From Ruminiclostridium sufflavum DSM 19573 (GTDB taxonomy: Bacteria > Bacillota > Clostridia > Acetivibrionales > DSM-1351), in contig NZ_QKMR01000010.1 of assembly GCF_003208175.1 (NCBI RefSeq), positions 108,916-172,915 of the forward strand: a stretch of 64,000 nt of DNA, written 5' to 3'. A program made the translations under genes and the position numbers. The notes under the pieces are model-generated. The model did not search any database. It was not told the DNA's origin and saw nothing but the letters and a program-made list of their open reading frames with translations. Shown one piece after another: positions 48,417 through 57,245 of the stretch; the first letter of the stretch is position 1; each line of letters starts with the position of its first letter.

Positions 48417-49559
48417 TTACATCCAATAAATTTCTTCAAAACAGTTTTGAGCAAAGGAATCCGTCATTCCTGCAACAAAGTCAATTACCTTTTGCGCGTT
48501 GCTTACAGATTCATCATATCCTTTGTCTACTATATAATTATAAAACATCCTGTAAACCTTGTTATCCTTGAATTGAAGCTTTTCAAAATCCTCCGTGCTT
48601 TCAAGAAGATTGTCAAACAACCCCTCCAGTGTATTCTCAGCTATTTTCTCATATCTGGTGATTTTTTCCGCCTTGTATATAAGACGTACATTTTCATTAA
48701 TAAGCTTTTCAAGAGCCTCCCCTTTTGCTTCGCTGAGCTGTATGCAATCTTTTCCGTAGCTGTTTTCTATCATGTCGCATACCAATGTGTTAATTATTTC
48801 TCCATTAGTATTTCCAAGTTCATTCCGGATATCCTTTGGAATATCCTGCATATCCATAAGCTTTACCCTGACTGCATCTTCAATATCTCTTCCCACATAG
48901 GCAATCTTGTCAACCAGTCTTACAATACAAGCCTCAAGAGTATACGGTGAATCAGTGCGCTTGACATTTTTAAGAGAATCGGGTGTTTTTGTCAAATCCC
49001 TGTGCATAACAAATTCATCATAGTTTTCTCCGCAATGGCAAACTATGCCGTCCTTAACCTCAAAAGTCAGATTAAGCCCGCAGCGTTCAAAAATCTTCTC
49101 TTTTGAAATCCTTGTTGCAAGCTTTTCAACTACTCTCAAGCTATGTATTTCATGCTTAAAGCCTTTACCGGGATATATTCTTTTCATACATTTGTCAAGT
49201 ACACGCTCTCCGCTGTGTCCAAAAGGAGCATGTCCCAAATCGTGTCCAAGTGCAATTGCATAAGTCAAGTCCTGATTCATATTCAGGGTTCTTGCTATCG
49301 TATTGGCTATTGAACCGACATTAAGGACATGCTCCATACGGGTACAAATGTGATCATTTTTTGCATTAAAAAACACCTGCGTTTTATGTCTTAATCTTCT
49401 GAAGTCCACAGAATATAATATTCTGTTTCCGTCACGCTCGTAATCTGTTCTTATAGTGCACTTTTCCTCACAAAGCAATCTGCCGAAAGACTCGATGCTT
49501 TTTGCCGCAAAAGGGCTCAATGCTTCCTCCTGCTGCTCTCTCAACTTTCTCCACTCCAT
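48417..49559 (-). CDS. dGTP triphosphohydrolase-like HD protein
   Basis: This 380-residue protein resembles dGTPase-like enzymes, which cleave dNTPs to nucleoside and triphosphate. Visible motifs are R-R-L-R-H-K-T-Q-V, T-R-M-E-H-V-L-N-V (first histidine), G-H-D-L-G-H-A-P-F-G-H (HD pair plus helix histidines) and D-K-I-A-Y-V-G-R-D. GGAGGTGAG precedes the ATG. It is in tandem with the deoxynucleotidase, 36 bp apart. Confidence 0.9.
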   Translation of the reverse strand: MEWRKLREQQEEALSPFAAKSIESFGRLLCEEKCTIRTDYERDGNRILYSVDFRRLRHKTQVFFNAKNDHICTRMEHVLNVGSIANTIARTLNMNQDLTYAIALGHDLGHAPFGHSGERVLDKCMKRIYPGKGFKHEIHSLRVVEKLATRISKEKIFERCGLNLTFEVKDGIVCHCGENYDEFVMHRDLTKTPDSLKNVKRTDSPYTLEACIVRLVDKIAYVGRDIEDAVRVKLMDMQDIPKDIRNELGNTNGEIINTLVCDMIENSYGKDCIQLSEAKGEALEKLINENVRLIYKAEKITRYEKIAENTLEGLFDNLLESTEDFEKLQFKDNKVYRMFYNYIVDKGYDESVSNAQKVIDFVAGMTDSFAQNCFEEIYWM

Positions 49560-49786
49560 ATGCTCACCTCCAGCTTAGTTATAATATACCATAAATCTAT
49601 CGGTAAGTATGCAGGAAACAACAATCTTCTCAAGGTGTTTTTTGCAGAGACCTGCCGGTGCTGAAACTTATCACTGCTTTGCTGCCGGAATAGTCGACCA
49701 AAATTCAGAACAAATTCGAACCCAACTTTCCATTGATAAGAAGTTTTCAGCACCTACAATTCAGCTGAGAAACCTGATTTAATATA

Positions 49787-50299
49787 TTAGTATCGTGAGC
49801 CCTTACCTGAACTGCTGCATACCAAAGCAATTCCGCCCGCAACCAGAGATATCGGTATTAATACCCCCAGAAGATTTGATGACACCGAACTGGTTATCAT
49901 CATTAGTTCAAAAACAGCTCCAATACCTCCTACAATCAAGCCTGCTATAAGCAAGCCCCTTTCTCTTTTTGAGAACAGGTACATCTGCAGCAGACCGACA
50001 GCAACAGAAATAATATACACAGGCCATGTGAATCTTGCGAAATGCCAATCTGTCGATACTTCAAACATAAGAAGCAGGCCGATTGTTGTTATTATCCCTC
50101 CGGGCACAAGCAAGCCGGGCTTTGACCCTGTAAGAAAAAATCCCAGCTCAAAGGCCAAGCCTACAAGCAATATAATAAATACCCAAAAATCATAAAAATC
50201 AAACTTAAAAAGCCTGACATCAAACACCGTATTCAGTATCAGTGCAACAGCACCGAAAGCAATAAGTATTAAGCCGATAAAATAATTACCTTTTTTCAT
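49787..50299 (-). CDS. LiaF-like small membrane protein
   Basis: This 170-residue protein has about five hydrophobic helices. The arrangement G-L-I-L-I-A-F-G-A-V-A-L-I-L-N-T and P-G-G-I-I-T-T-I-G resembles LiaF/DUF5668-type membrane regions. The function is unknown; LiaF proteins sense envelope stress. The start at 50299 was chosen because GGAGG (in the last repeat unit) lies seven bases upstream; the longer frame encodes repeat sequence. Confidence 0.65.
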   Translation of the reverse strand: MKKGNYFIGLILIAFGAVALILNTVFDVRLFKFDFYDFWVFIILLVGLAFELGFFLTGSKPGLLVPGGIITTIGLLLMFEVSTDWHFARFTWPVYIISVAVGLLQMYLFSKRERGLLIAGLIVGGIGAVFELMMITSSVSSNLLGVLIPISLVAGGIALVCSSSGKGSRY

Positions 50300-50301
50300 A
50301 A

Positions 50302-50605
50302 TAACCTCCACGCCCAATTTGGGCACAAAAATTTAGTAAAGCAACGTGGCGGTACGCTGTCTATTTTGCGACCACATTTTGTTTCTTTCAAGCTAACCTC
50401 CACGCCCAATTTGGGCACAAAAATTTAGTAAAGCAACGTGGCGGTACGCTGTCTATTTTGCAACCACATTTTGTTTCTTTCAAGCTAACCTCCACGCCCA
50501 ATTTGGGCACAAAATTTTAGTAAAGCAACGTGGCGGTACGCTGTCTATTTTGCGACCGCATTTTGTTTCTTTCAAGCTAACCTCCACGCCTAATATTGGC
50601 ACAAA
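50302..50605 (-). repeat. 92-bp tandem repeat, 3.3 copies, upstream of the LiaF-like gene
   Basis: Units at 50302-50393, 50394-50485 and 50486-50577, plus about 28 bp of a fourth, are nearly identical with only a few substitutions. Read on the minus strand, each has TAGCTTGAAAG, TACCGCCACG, TTACTAAATTTTTGTG, the hairpin GCCCAA-A-TTGGGC, and the ribosome-site-like GCGTGGAGG. The last unit supplies the actual ribosome site. A related single element occurs before remA and a GGDEF-EAL gene. Confidence 0.9.
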
Positions 50606-50627
50606 ACAAATAATGAAACTACCAATG

Positions 50628-50662
50628 GCAAACCTATGCTTCGCAGCGGTTTGCTGTTTTTT
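50628..50662 (+). terminator. Hairpin with T run on the plus strand
   Basis: GCAAACC / GGTTTGC (7 bp) followed by TGTTTTTT on the plus strand. No plus-strand gene precedes it, so its role is unclear; 50663-50847 holds nothing recognisable. Confidence 0.35.
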
Positions 50663-50847
50663 ACTATACCGTCCATTTCGCCGGCGACACAAACAGTAAG
50701 GAAAAAGTATATAATAATTGCTTGATTGCTCAAAATACAAATTTCGCATTTATTATATACGCATATTATACATAGACTATCAGGTTTTTGTCTGAGAACT
50801 GCTGAAAAAAGGTTTTAAATTTTAAAGGCTGTCTGCCCCATAAGAAA

Positions 50848-51612
50848 TTATACAATAGAAGCACTGAAAATAAGCACCAGTACAGTCACCAGCACAGCCG
50901 AATAATCCAGAAGGCTGAAAGAGTATTTTTTATATCCGCTGTTCTTTTTCCTGACATTAAATCCTCTTAGCTCAGCTGATATTGCACTGCCTTCAATACG
51001 CTTAACAGAAGAAATTAACAGAGGAACGCAAAGAGGCAATACAAGCTTCAATTTTTTCACAGGATTTTTCGTGTCAAACTCAACGCCTCTCGCTGTCTGA
51101 GCCTCAATTATTCCATTCATTTCGTGCTCAAATATGGGAATGAAACGTAAAGCTGTTATAAATGCGAAAGCATATTTATAAGGTATATGCAGTTTTTGTA
51201 CCAACACATTTGTCAAATCACTCATTTTTGTAACGGTAAGCATAATTACCAAAGGCATTGTAGCACCCACAAGCCTTAATACCAGCAGCAAGGAAAATTT
51301 AAGCCCTGTATTTGTTATATAAAGATTCAACGGCAAGTCCAAGACCTTATCCCCTGTTCTTATCAGTAAAACCTGAATCAAAAACAAGACGGCACCTAAT
51401 TTCAGTAATGTCGCCATTATAGAAAGGGCCTTTTTCCCAATACCAGCCAAGTGTCCTATGATAACATTCAAAGCTATAATCGCAGCTGCCGCCAATAAAT
51501 TATTGCTTAAAAAGCTGCTCATGCAAAGCAATAAGGCAATGAGCATTTTGGTTAACGGATTCAACCTGTGTATGACGGTATCGCCCTGAGAATACTCTAA
51601 AATTCCTTTCAT
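50848..51612 (-). CDS. ecfT: ECF transporter T component (EcfT)
   Basis: EcfT is the membrane scaffold that links the two ATPases to the substrate-binding S unit. The 254-residue protein has several membrane helices and the coupling-helix signatures in A-Q-T-A-R-G-V-E and S-A-E-L-R-G-F. The start at 51612 overlaps the previous stop as ATGA. It is the last gene of the operon S-A-A'-T. Confidence 0.92.
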   Translation of the reverse strand: MKGILEYSQGDTVIHRLNPLTKMLIALLLCMSSFLSNNLLAAAAIIALNVIIGHLAGIGKKALSIMATLLKLGAVLFLIQVLLIRTGDKVLDLPLNLYITNTGLKFSLLLVLRLVGATMPLVIMLTVTKMSDLTNVLVQKLHIPYKYAFAFITALRFIPIFEHEMNGIIEAQTARGVEFDTKNPVKKLKLVLPLCVPLLISSVKRIEGSAISAELRGFNVRKKNSGYKKYSFSLLDYSAVLVTVLVLIFSASIV

Positions 51613-52409
51613 TGCAAGCACCTGCTCTCTATTTTGTCAGTCATTTCATCAATTGTTAATATACCGCCGAAATCATCTCCCAGCCTGATTGCCAGCTCAG
51701 CAATCTGAGGCGGCGCCAGTGATGCCCTTGCCAATACGGCGGAATTAAGCATAACCTTCTTGCACATATCATCTGCAAGAATACCTCCATCACCTATAAC
51801 AATAACCCTGCGGGCAAAATCAGAAACAAGCTCCATATCATGGCAAACCATTATTACCGTAGTGCCGCTCCTGTTCAGCTCCTTTATTATATTCATTATA
51901 TGCATGCATTCCTTATAATCCAGCCCCGTAGTAGGCTCATCAAGCACAAGTATTTCGGGAGAAAGTGCAATTATTGAAGCCAGAGCCACCTTCTGCCGTT
52001 CTCCCCTGCTCAAAGAAAAGGGATCCTTCTGCCCTGAAAAGCCAAAGCTTTCAATTGTCTCCCTGCATCTCTTCTCTATTTCACTTTTGTTGTCCAAAAC
52101 ACAGTTTAATCCGAAAGCAATTTCGTCCTTAACAGTATTCCGGCAAATCTGCCTGTCTGGATTCTGAAACAAAAATCCAACATGCCTTGCCAGCTCACTT
52201 GTTTTTGACAATCTTGTATCCAGATTTGACACAGAAACATTACCGGAGGTTGGTTTCAGCAGTCCGTTAAAAAGCTTCATCAGTGTTGTTTTACCGGCAC
52301 CGTTTCTGCCCACTATTGCAACAAATTCACCCTTTTCTATTGTGAAGCTGACATTTTCAAGAATATTGGCTTTATCGTATGCAAAGCAAACATTACTAAA
52401 CTTAATCAC
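51609..52409 (-). CDS. ecfA: ECF transporter ATPase (EcfA type)
   Basis: This 266-residue ATPase has Walker A G-R-N-G-A-G-K-T-T at 34-42, Q-loop F-L-F-Q-N-P, signature L-S-R-G-E-R-Q-K rather than LSGGQ, Walker B I-L-V-L-D-E-P and H-loop V-C-H-D. It starts with GTG at 52409 with GGAGG seven bases upstream. It partners with the next ATPase to power the T-S complex. Confidence 0.93.
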   Translation of the reverse strand: MIKFSNVCFAYDKANILENVSFTIEKGEFVAIVGRNGAGKTTLMKLFNGLLKPTSGNVSVSNLDTRLSKTSELARHVGFLFQNPDRQICRNTVKDEIAFGLNCVLDNKSEIEKRCRETIESFGFSGQKDPFSLSRGERQKVALASIIALSPEILVLDEPTTGLDYKECMHIMNIIKELNRSGTTVIMVCHDMELVSDFARRVIVIGDGGILADDMCKKVMLNSAVLARASLAPPQIAELAIRLGDDFGGILTIDEMTDKIESRCLQ

Positions 52410-52511
52410 CCTATAACCTCCATTTTAACTGTCATTTCTTTCACTGACCAAAAAAGCCTATAAATATATTCCCATAGCTTTTATCGTACTATGGCTTGAC
52501 GTAATAGCCCA

Positions 52512-53351
52512 TTAATAAATTATCCTTTTTACCATGATTTCAGCCTCGCCTATATTAACGGGCACATCGCCTTTGTACAAATTCTTCTCAATGAGCCTGC
52601 CTGCCAAGGTTGCAACTCTGGGACAATTTACTCCTATATTCCTCAAAAGACCGGTATCCTTCAATACCTCCTGCGGAGTTCCATCTAAAAATATCCGGCC
52701 TTCGTTTATTATCATTAAGCGCTTTGAAAATTCACTGAGCAGCATAATTTTTTGTTCTACAACTATAATGGTAATTCCCATTTTTTCATTAAGCATACGA
52801 AGCATATTAAAAATCTGGAGACTGCTTTGAGGATCAAGCTCGGCCGTAGGCTCATCAAGGACCAATATATCAGGCATAAGCGCAGCCACTGCCGCTATTG
52901 CTACCTTTTGCTTCTGCCCTCCGCTCAAGGTGCTTATATTCCTGTATCGCAAATCTTCTATACCCACCATTGCAAGCATTTCAACCATCCTGCTCTCAAT
53001 CCTGTCATGGGGGACACCAAAGTTTTCAAGTCCAAAAAGCAATTCATCCTCAACCACTGACGATACCATTTGTCCGTCAATATCCTGAAAAACGCTCCCG
53101 ACTGTCAGTGCAAGCTGTGACGGCGACGCTTCAACAGTATCTAAGCCGTTTACATTTACTTCTCCGTAAAAATCCCCCTCAAAATGATGCGGGATAATAC
53201 CGTTCAGCGCATATGTAAAGGTAGATTTACCTGCTCCGCTGTTACCTATAATTCCTACAAAATCACCTTTTTGTATGGATAGGCTTACTCCGCTCAAAGC
53301 AAAATTTTCACTTTCCTTATACTTAAATGAAAAATCCTTAAACTCAATCAT
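52512..53351 (-). CDS. ecfA: ECF transporter ATPase (EcfA' type)
   Basis: This 279-residue second ATPase has Walker A G-N-S-G-A-G-K-S-T, signature L-S-G-G-Q-K-Q-K-V-A, Walker B I-L-V-L-D-E-P-T and a Q-loop in S-V-F-Q-D. The switch residue after Walker B is E-Q-K instead of the usual H. In paired EcfA enzymes only one composite site is fully active, so this may be the degenerate half. GGTGA precedes the ATG. It lies 58 bp after the S component. Confidence 0.93.
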   Translation of the reverse strand: MIEFKDFSFKYKESENFALSGVSLSIQKGDFVGIIGNSGAGKSTFTYALNGIIPHHFEGDFYGEVNVNGLDTVEASPSQLALTVGSVFQDIDGQMVSSVVEDELLFGLENFGVPHDRIESRMVEMLAMVGIEDLRYRNISTLSGGQKQKVAIAAVAALMPDILVLDEPTAELDPQSSLQIFNMLRMLNEKMGITIIVVEQKIMLLSEFSKRLMIINEGRIFLDGTPQEVLKDTGLLRNIGVNCPRVATLAGRLIEKNLYKGDVPVNIGEAEIMVKRIIY

Positions 53352-53409
53352 ATTTTCACCGTTTCTGATAACATATAGAGTATCCGTATAAATACCGGAG
53401 CTTCAAAAC

Positions 53410-53970
53410 TTAGCCTGCTTTAGCTTCACCTCTGCCTAACGCCAGCTTTAGCGGTATATATAATATCTGAACAATTATTGAATTTAATACGGCTGTACCA
53501 AAAATAATTGTAATAAATACTCCTATAGGAATGGTTGCCACACTTGCTCCCGCATAAAATGCCGCATAAAGTACGCTTATAAATGTAAAGCCGCTGGCTA
53601 ATGTGCTTATAAAAGTGCAGATTACAGGTTTTAAAGAAAACCTTCCTATTTCCATCGGAACATACATAAGCAACGCCATAACTATTGCTCCCACAGGCTC
53701 ACTAATCAGGTTTATATAAGGTGTCCCCGGGAAAACCTGACATAAGGCACCCGCTAAAATACCGATAATTACTGCTTCAATAAATTTAGGCCTTATTAAA
53801 AGTATGGCTAAGCAATACATGGCAATTATAAAATTAGGCTTCATTACCGTAAACATTGAGCCCACAAAGAATTTTAGCACCGCCCCTACTGCCAGTAATA
53901 CTCCGACCAAAATAACATCTGAAATTGAAAGACCTGATTTTTTCTCTTTAAGGACAACTCTTTTTTCCAT
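53410..53970 (-). CDS. ECF transporter S component, TrpP-like
   Basis: This 186-residue protein has six hydrophobic segments. The run G-S-M-F-T-V-M-K-P-N-F-I-I-A-M and the following A-I-L-L-I-R-P resemble TrpP proteins (tryptophan transporters of Firmicutes), which read similar G-x-F-x-x-M-K-P-x-F at this place. Tryptophan as the substrate is inferred from this and from the TRAP-like leader. It starts at ATG 53970, directly after the terminator T run, and heads the operon S-ecfA'-ecfA-ecfT, so this transporter has a dedicated module. Confidence 0.78.
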   Translation of the reverse strand: MEKRVVLKEKKSGLSISDVILVGVLLAVGAVLKFFVGSMFTVMKPNFIIAMYCLAILLIRPKFIEAVIIGILAGALCQVFPGTPYINLISEPVGAIVMALLMYVPMEIGRFSLKPVICTFISTLASGFTFISVLYAAFYAGASVATIPIGVFITIIFGTAVLNSIIVQILYIPLKLALGRGEAKAG

Positions 53971-54003
53971 AAAAAAACCTCCACAAATAAATTAGCAGAG
54001 GTT
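53971..54003 (-). terminator. Attenuator hairpin overlapping the Shine-Dalgarno sequence
   Basis: On the minus strand AACCTCTGC (54003-53995) pairs with GTGGAGGTT (53984-53976), nine pairs of which two are G-U, and the T run leads straight to the ATG. The 3' arm contains GGAGG, the ribosome site, so the hairpin can stop transcription and hide translation. Confidence 0.85.
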
Positions 54004-54114
54004 GGAAGTTCTGTAGTTTAAGTAGCAATGCAAGCCGATAATGGCAGCACAGCTATTTTAGTTTTTAAATTCAAGCAATAAAGCTTGAACTGCGGCAGGC
54101 ATTAAACCACAAGC

Positions 54115-54157
54115 CTTGCCTCTTCTCGTCTCGTCCAGTCTCATCTCTTCTCATCTC
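54115..54157 (-). promoter_or_regulatory. Nine NAG-type triplets at exact 5-nt spacing (TRAP-like site)
   Basis: Reading the minus strand from 54157, triplets occur every five bases: GAG, GAG, GAG, GAG, TGG, GAG, GAG, GAG, AAG. Two-base spacers are AT, AA, AT, AC, AC, AC, AA and GC. Seven of nine are GAG. TRAP (MtrB) binds 9-11 GAG or UAG triplets spaced by two or three bases. The array begins about five bases after the predicted transcription start. Confidence 0.82.
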
Positions 54158-54168
54158 TACTTATAAAG

Positions 54169-54198
54169 AATATAGCATTTCAGACAGGTTTTTGTCAA
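54169..54198 (-). promoter_or_regulatory. Promoter of the ECF operon
   Basis: On the minus strand TTGACA (54198-54193), an 18-bp spacer and TATATT (54174-54169), placing the RNA start at about 54162, just before the triplet array. Confidence 0.75.
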
Positions 54199-54284
54199 TA
54201 TATAAAAAATAACAATACTGCTTTCGTTTACCTGCTTCTGTGCTTCTCTTTCTTCTTTTTGCTTTTCAAGCTCCTATCCTCCTG

Positions 54285-54884
54285 CTATCTGCTTTTTCCC
54301 TCACTCAGATATGTAGCCTGCAAATCGGCTATATGCAGCAGGACTGCAAACGGAAACTGTTCGTAAGCATGGCTCAGGCTGTAGGAGCCCCCCCTGACGG
54401 CGTCATCGAAGCCTCCCATGTGCCACCTTATTGCTATTGACTCCTCTCTTGTCAATCTCATAAAGCCGGATATAATATATACCGATTTTTCACCATGCCC
54501 ATAAGGTAGCTTATCATTAATTATATAGGCAGGTACTTTCTGCCATACTCCGTTTTCATCTTTTTTATTTCTTAACTCCACATCATAGAAATCGACTTTA
54601 CACAAATCATGCAGCAGGCCGCATACTGCAACCTTTTCCTTTTCCTCCGCTGCTGCGGTTTCAAAATCGGGAAGGCCGGTCTCGGCACAATATACAGCTG
54701 CAAGCCGCTTGAACACATTAATGCTGTGAGAGCAAAGACCTCCCTCACATGCCATATGGTATCTTGTAGAAGCAGGTGCGGCAAAAAAATCCGACCCTTC
54801 CAGCCACAATAACAGTTTTTGAGAGCCTTCCCGCTTTATATATTTATTAAACAGTCCTATAAATTCATTCTTAAACTCATTCAT
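54285..54884 (-). CDS. HD-domain hydrolase
   Basis: This 199-residue protein has an HD site: an early histidine in G-L-C-S-H-S-I-N-V, L-L-H-D-L-C-K and later R-W-H-M-G-G and L-H-I-A-D, which could bind metal. It probably hydrolyses a phosphoester, but the substrate is unknown. GGGAG precedes the ATG. It lies on the same strand upstream of the ECF leader and is separated from it by a consensus promoter. Confidence 0.8.
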   Translation of the reverse strand: MNEFKNEFIGLFNKYIKREGSQKLLLWLEGSDFFAAPASTRYHMACEGGLCSHSINVFKRLAAVYCAETGLPDFETAAAEEKEKVAVCGLLHDLCKVDFYDVELRNKKDENGVWQKVPAYIINDKLPYGHGEKSVYIISGFMRLTREESIAIRWHMGGFDDAVRGGSYSLSHAYEQFPFAVLLHIADLQATYLSEGKSR

Positions 54885-54962
54885 TTTTATGTATTCTCCC
54901 TTCTTATACCTGTAGCCTCATATGATTTATGATAATTACCGTCCGAGATTAAGCCAATCTCA

Positions 54963-56213
54963 TCATTTTAATATCATCTCTTCCGGAAAAGCAATTTTCC
55001 CTGATACATTCCACATTTTATCAATATATGCCGTAGTATATGTCTGCTCTATGTAATGGTACAAATAAGCTGCCCTTTCAGAAAGAGCGTAATAATCCTC
55101 CTTTTTATGAATAAGCCCCAAAAGCTCCAGCAAACGAAACTCAAAGCCATACATCTCATGCAGAGGCTTTCCGATAATTTCTTCAAATTTGTCAGGGTAA
55201 ATCCTCATTGAATATGCACTCCAGAACAAATAGTATACAGCACGCTGCCTCCTTGTAAAATTCAATGTGAGAGATGTGGGAAGGCAATCTTCCTCGGTTC
55301 TGCTTATGTAATCTTCAATTGAGAAGGTATTAATTTTAAAGCTGTCCTTTAAAAGTGTTGCCGCCGAAACTCCAAGCCCTAAAAAATTATCCCTTGTTAC
55401 CGATGAGTATTTTTTTGTATTATGCTTTGCAAAGGTCCATACAGAGGTTCTGACGGCATCTATGCTTTCACAATATTCAGTTATTTCTTTAAGCATATCC
55501 TTTTTTACCCTTTCAGGCATAGGCTTGTACCTGTTATCGGCAAAGGTAAAATCAATAAACGGATAGGTTGATATCTGGGTTGCACCATTGTCAAATGCAG
55601 TTTTTATATCATCTGTTATTATTTCACCGGTTTGACCGGGTATCGCAAAAATCAGGTCAACATCAACTGCATCAAAGCCCGCCTTTTTGACAAGCCGAAG
55701 TCTTTCAACAAAGGAGTCTCCGCTTCTTCCCAGCTTTCTAAGACACTTTTCCTCAAAAGATTGAAAGCCTATGCTTACCATTGATACCCCTGCTTGTTTC
55801 AGTCTGTTCAGATTATCCTGCGTAATATCCTCAGGATGAAGCTCAACACCAATCCCTTCCTGAATGATGAAATATGTCCTGAGCTTTGCGATTATTTCCT
55901 CTAAATGCTCAAGCATCAAAACAGGTGTGCCTCCGCCAAAATATAAGCTTGTAATTCTTTTCTTCTTGAGCCTTGTTCCCACTAAATCAATTTCCTTCAG
56001 TAACGCTGTCTTGTAAGCGGCAGCCGTTTCCGGACAGAAAATCACCTTGCAGTAAGGACAAAAGCCGCATAGGGATCTGCAAAAGGGAATATGCACATAC
56101 AGCCCCATTGTTTGCAGGTCTTCTAACTCCAACCGGTCTGAATACCTATTTGTAAAATGAAATGGTTTAAAAGAACGCGTCAGCCAGATTCTCATTAATG
56201 AAGTAAGTAACAT
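54963..56213 (-). CDS. Radical SAM protein, coproporphyrinogen-oxidase (HemN/HemW) family
   Basis: This 416-residue protein has the [4Fe-4S] motif C-R-S-L-C-G-F-C (CxxxCxxC) near residue 50, then Y-F-G-G-G-T-P and G-F-Q-S-F, and ends in a HemN-like C-terminal domain. HemN-family members include coproporphyrinogen dehydrogenase and heme chaperones or heme-degrading enzymes, so the reaction cannot be fixed. No other heme genes are seen. AGGAGAG precedes the ATG. Confidence 0.85.
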   Translation of the reverse strand: MLLTSLMRIWLTRSFKPFHFTNRYSDRLELEDLQTMGLYVHIPFCRSLCGFCPYCKVIFCPETAAAYKTALLKEIDLVGTRLKKKRITSLYFGGGTPVLMLEHLEEIIAKLRTYFIIQEGIGVELHPEDITQDNLNRLKQAGVSMVSIGFQSFEEKCLRKLGRSGDSFVERLRLVKKAGFDAVDVDLIFAIPGQTGEIITDDIKTAFDNGATQISTYPFIDFTFADNRYKPMPERVKKDMLKEITEYCESIDAVRTSVWTFAKHNTKKYSSVTRDNFLGLGVSAATLLKDSFKINTFSIEDYISRTEEDCLPTSLTLNFTRRQRAVYYLFWSAYSMRIYPDKFEEIIGKPLHEMYGFEFRLLELLGLIHKKEDYYALSERAAYLYHYIEQTYTTAYIDKMWNVSGKIAFPEEMILK

Positions 56214-56239
56214 GATCTCTCCTATATCCGATAAATTTT

Positions 56240-57118
56240 TCAGGTCCTTATCCTGTTATTTTTTCTGAACTGCTTCGGCGTTACCCCCTTACATGCTTTA
56301 AACACCTTAATCAAATGACTGCAATCGGAAAATCCCGTTTCCTGACTGATATAATTCAGGTCGCAGTCAGTAAATATAAGAAAATCCTCTGCCTTGCTGA
56401 CACGGATATATTCAATAAAATCTTTACAGGACTGACCATACAGCTCTTTAAATCTTTTTGCAAAGTATGAATAGCTCATGCCGCATTTTTCGGCTATTTT
56501 TTCAACCTTCAGCGGCTCTGCGGAATGCATATCAATGTATTCGCTGATTGTATGTATAGATTCATTCTCATTTTGGACCTTTTTTATCTTTGTTGTATCA
56601 AAGCCTCTATTTCTCCAGTATCTCAATATTTTCATGAGCAATATATACAGCAGCGCATTAAGCAGCATGTCATACCCGTAGTCCTTTCGGTGCATTTCCG
56701 ATAAACAGCTTTTGAATATATTTTTTACATCAAGTACTTTTGTATCTTCTGACGGAATATAAATATTGGCCTTCTCAGAATTTCTCGCTGTATTGAAAAG
56801 CAGACTCATTTTAGGTGAATACTCGGTTGTAAGTCTTAGTCTGTTAATATCAAATTTGATTACCGCATACAAGGGAGGCTCACCGCTATCCGCATAAATT
56901 GAATGGATGGCTTTTGAATGAATTACTATTATATCATCTGTATTAAGGTAATAAACATTATTGTCAGAATAAATCTTCAATCTCCCCTTGAGCATATATA
57001 TTATTTCCATAAAATAATGCCAATGGGGCTTAACCGGGAAAACCTCTTTTTGTGAATCAAATACAAAGCACTCAATAGGAGAAACCAGCGTATTACTTTC
57101 TTCGAATAATTTTTTCAT
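56240..57118 (-). CDS. AraC-family transcription regulator
   Basis: This 292-residue regulator has an N-terminal cupin-like sensor (K-P-H-W-H-Y-F-M-E-I-I-Y) and a C-terminal double HTH (V-E-K-I-A-E-K-C-G-M-S-Y-S-Y-F and I-S-Q-E-T-G-F-S-D-C-S-H). It is divergent from the oxidoreductase operon at 57246, which it probably controls; inducer unknown. GGGAG precedes the ATG. The radical SAM gene follows 26 bp downstream on the same strand. Confidence 0.9.
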   Translation of the reverse strand: MKKLFEESNTLVSPIECFVFDSQKEVFPVKPHWHYFMEIIYMLKGRLKIYSDNNVYYLNTDDIIVIHSKAIHSIYADSGEPPLYAVIKFDINRLRLTTEYSPKMSLLFNTARNSEKANIYIPSEDTKVLDVKNIFKSCLSEMHRKDYGYDMLLNALLYILLMKILRYWRNRGFDTTKIKKVQNENESIHTISEYIDMHSAEPLKVEKIAEKCGMSYSYFAKRFKELYGQSCKDFIEYIRVSKAEDFLIFTDCDLNYISQETGFSDCSHLIKVFKACKGVTPKQFRKNNRIRT

Positions 57119-57245
57119 ATGTACTCCCAGAATAGATTTTTACAATTTTCATATAATTTTTATTATAGCATTTTTTTTGTAAACTGTTATGCTATATTTG
57201 TATTTTATAGAATTAATACATTATTTTGTTTCAAGGAGGCATATT

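Noticed and set aside
48111..48950. 279-codon plus-strand ORF opposite the two HD-domain genes
   Set aside because: It runs antisense across two well-supported genes, has no ribosome site and its product resembles no family.
50302..50605. CRISPR array
   Set aside because: The whole 92-bp unit repeats. There are no unique spacers and no cas genes.
50480..50749. 89-codon minus-strand ORF in the tandem repeat
   Set aside because: It is translated repeat sequence with no coding character.
53971..54162. T-box or preQ1/TPP/folate riboswitch in the ECF leader
   Set aside because: The conserved T-box GGNACC sequence and the other aptamer cores are missing; the periodic GAG triplets explain the leader better.
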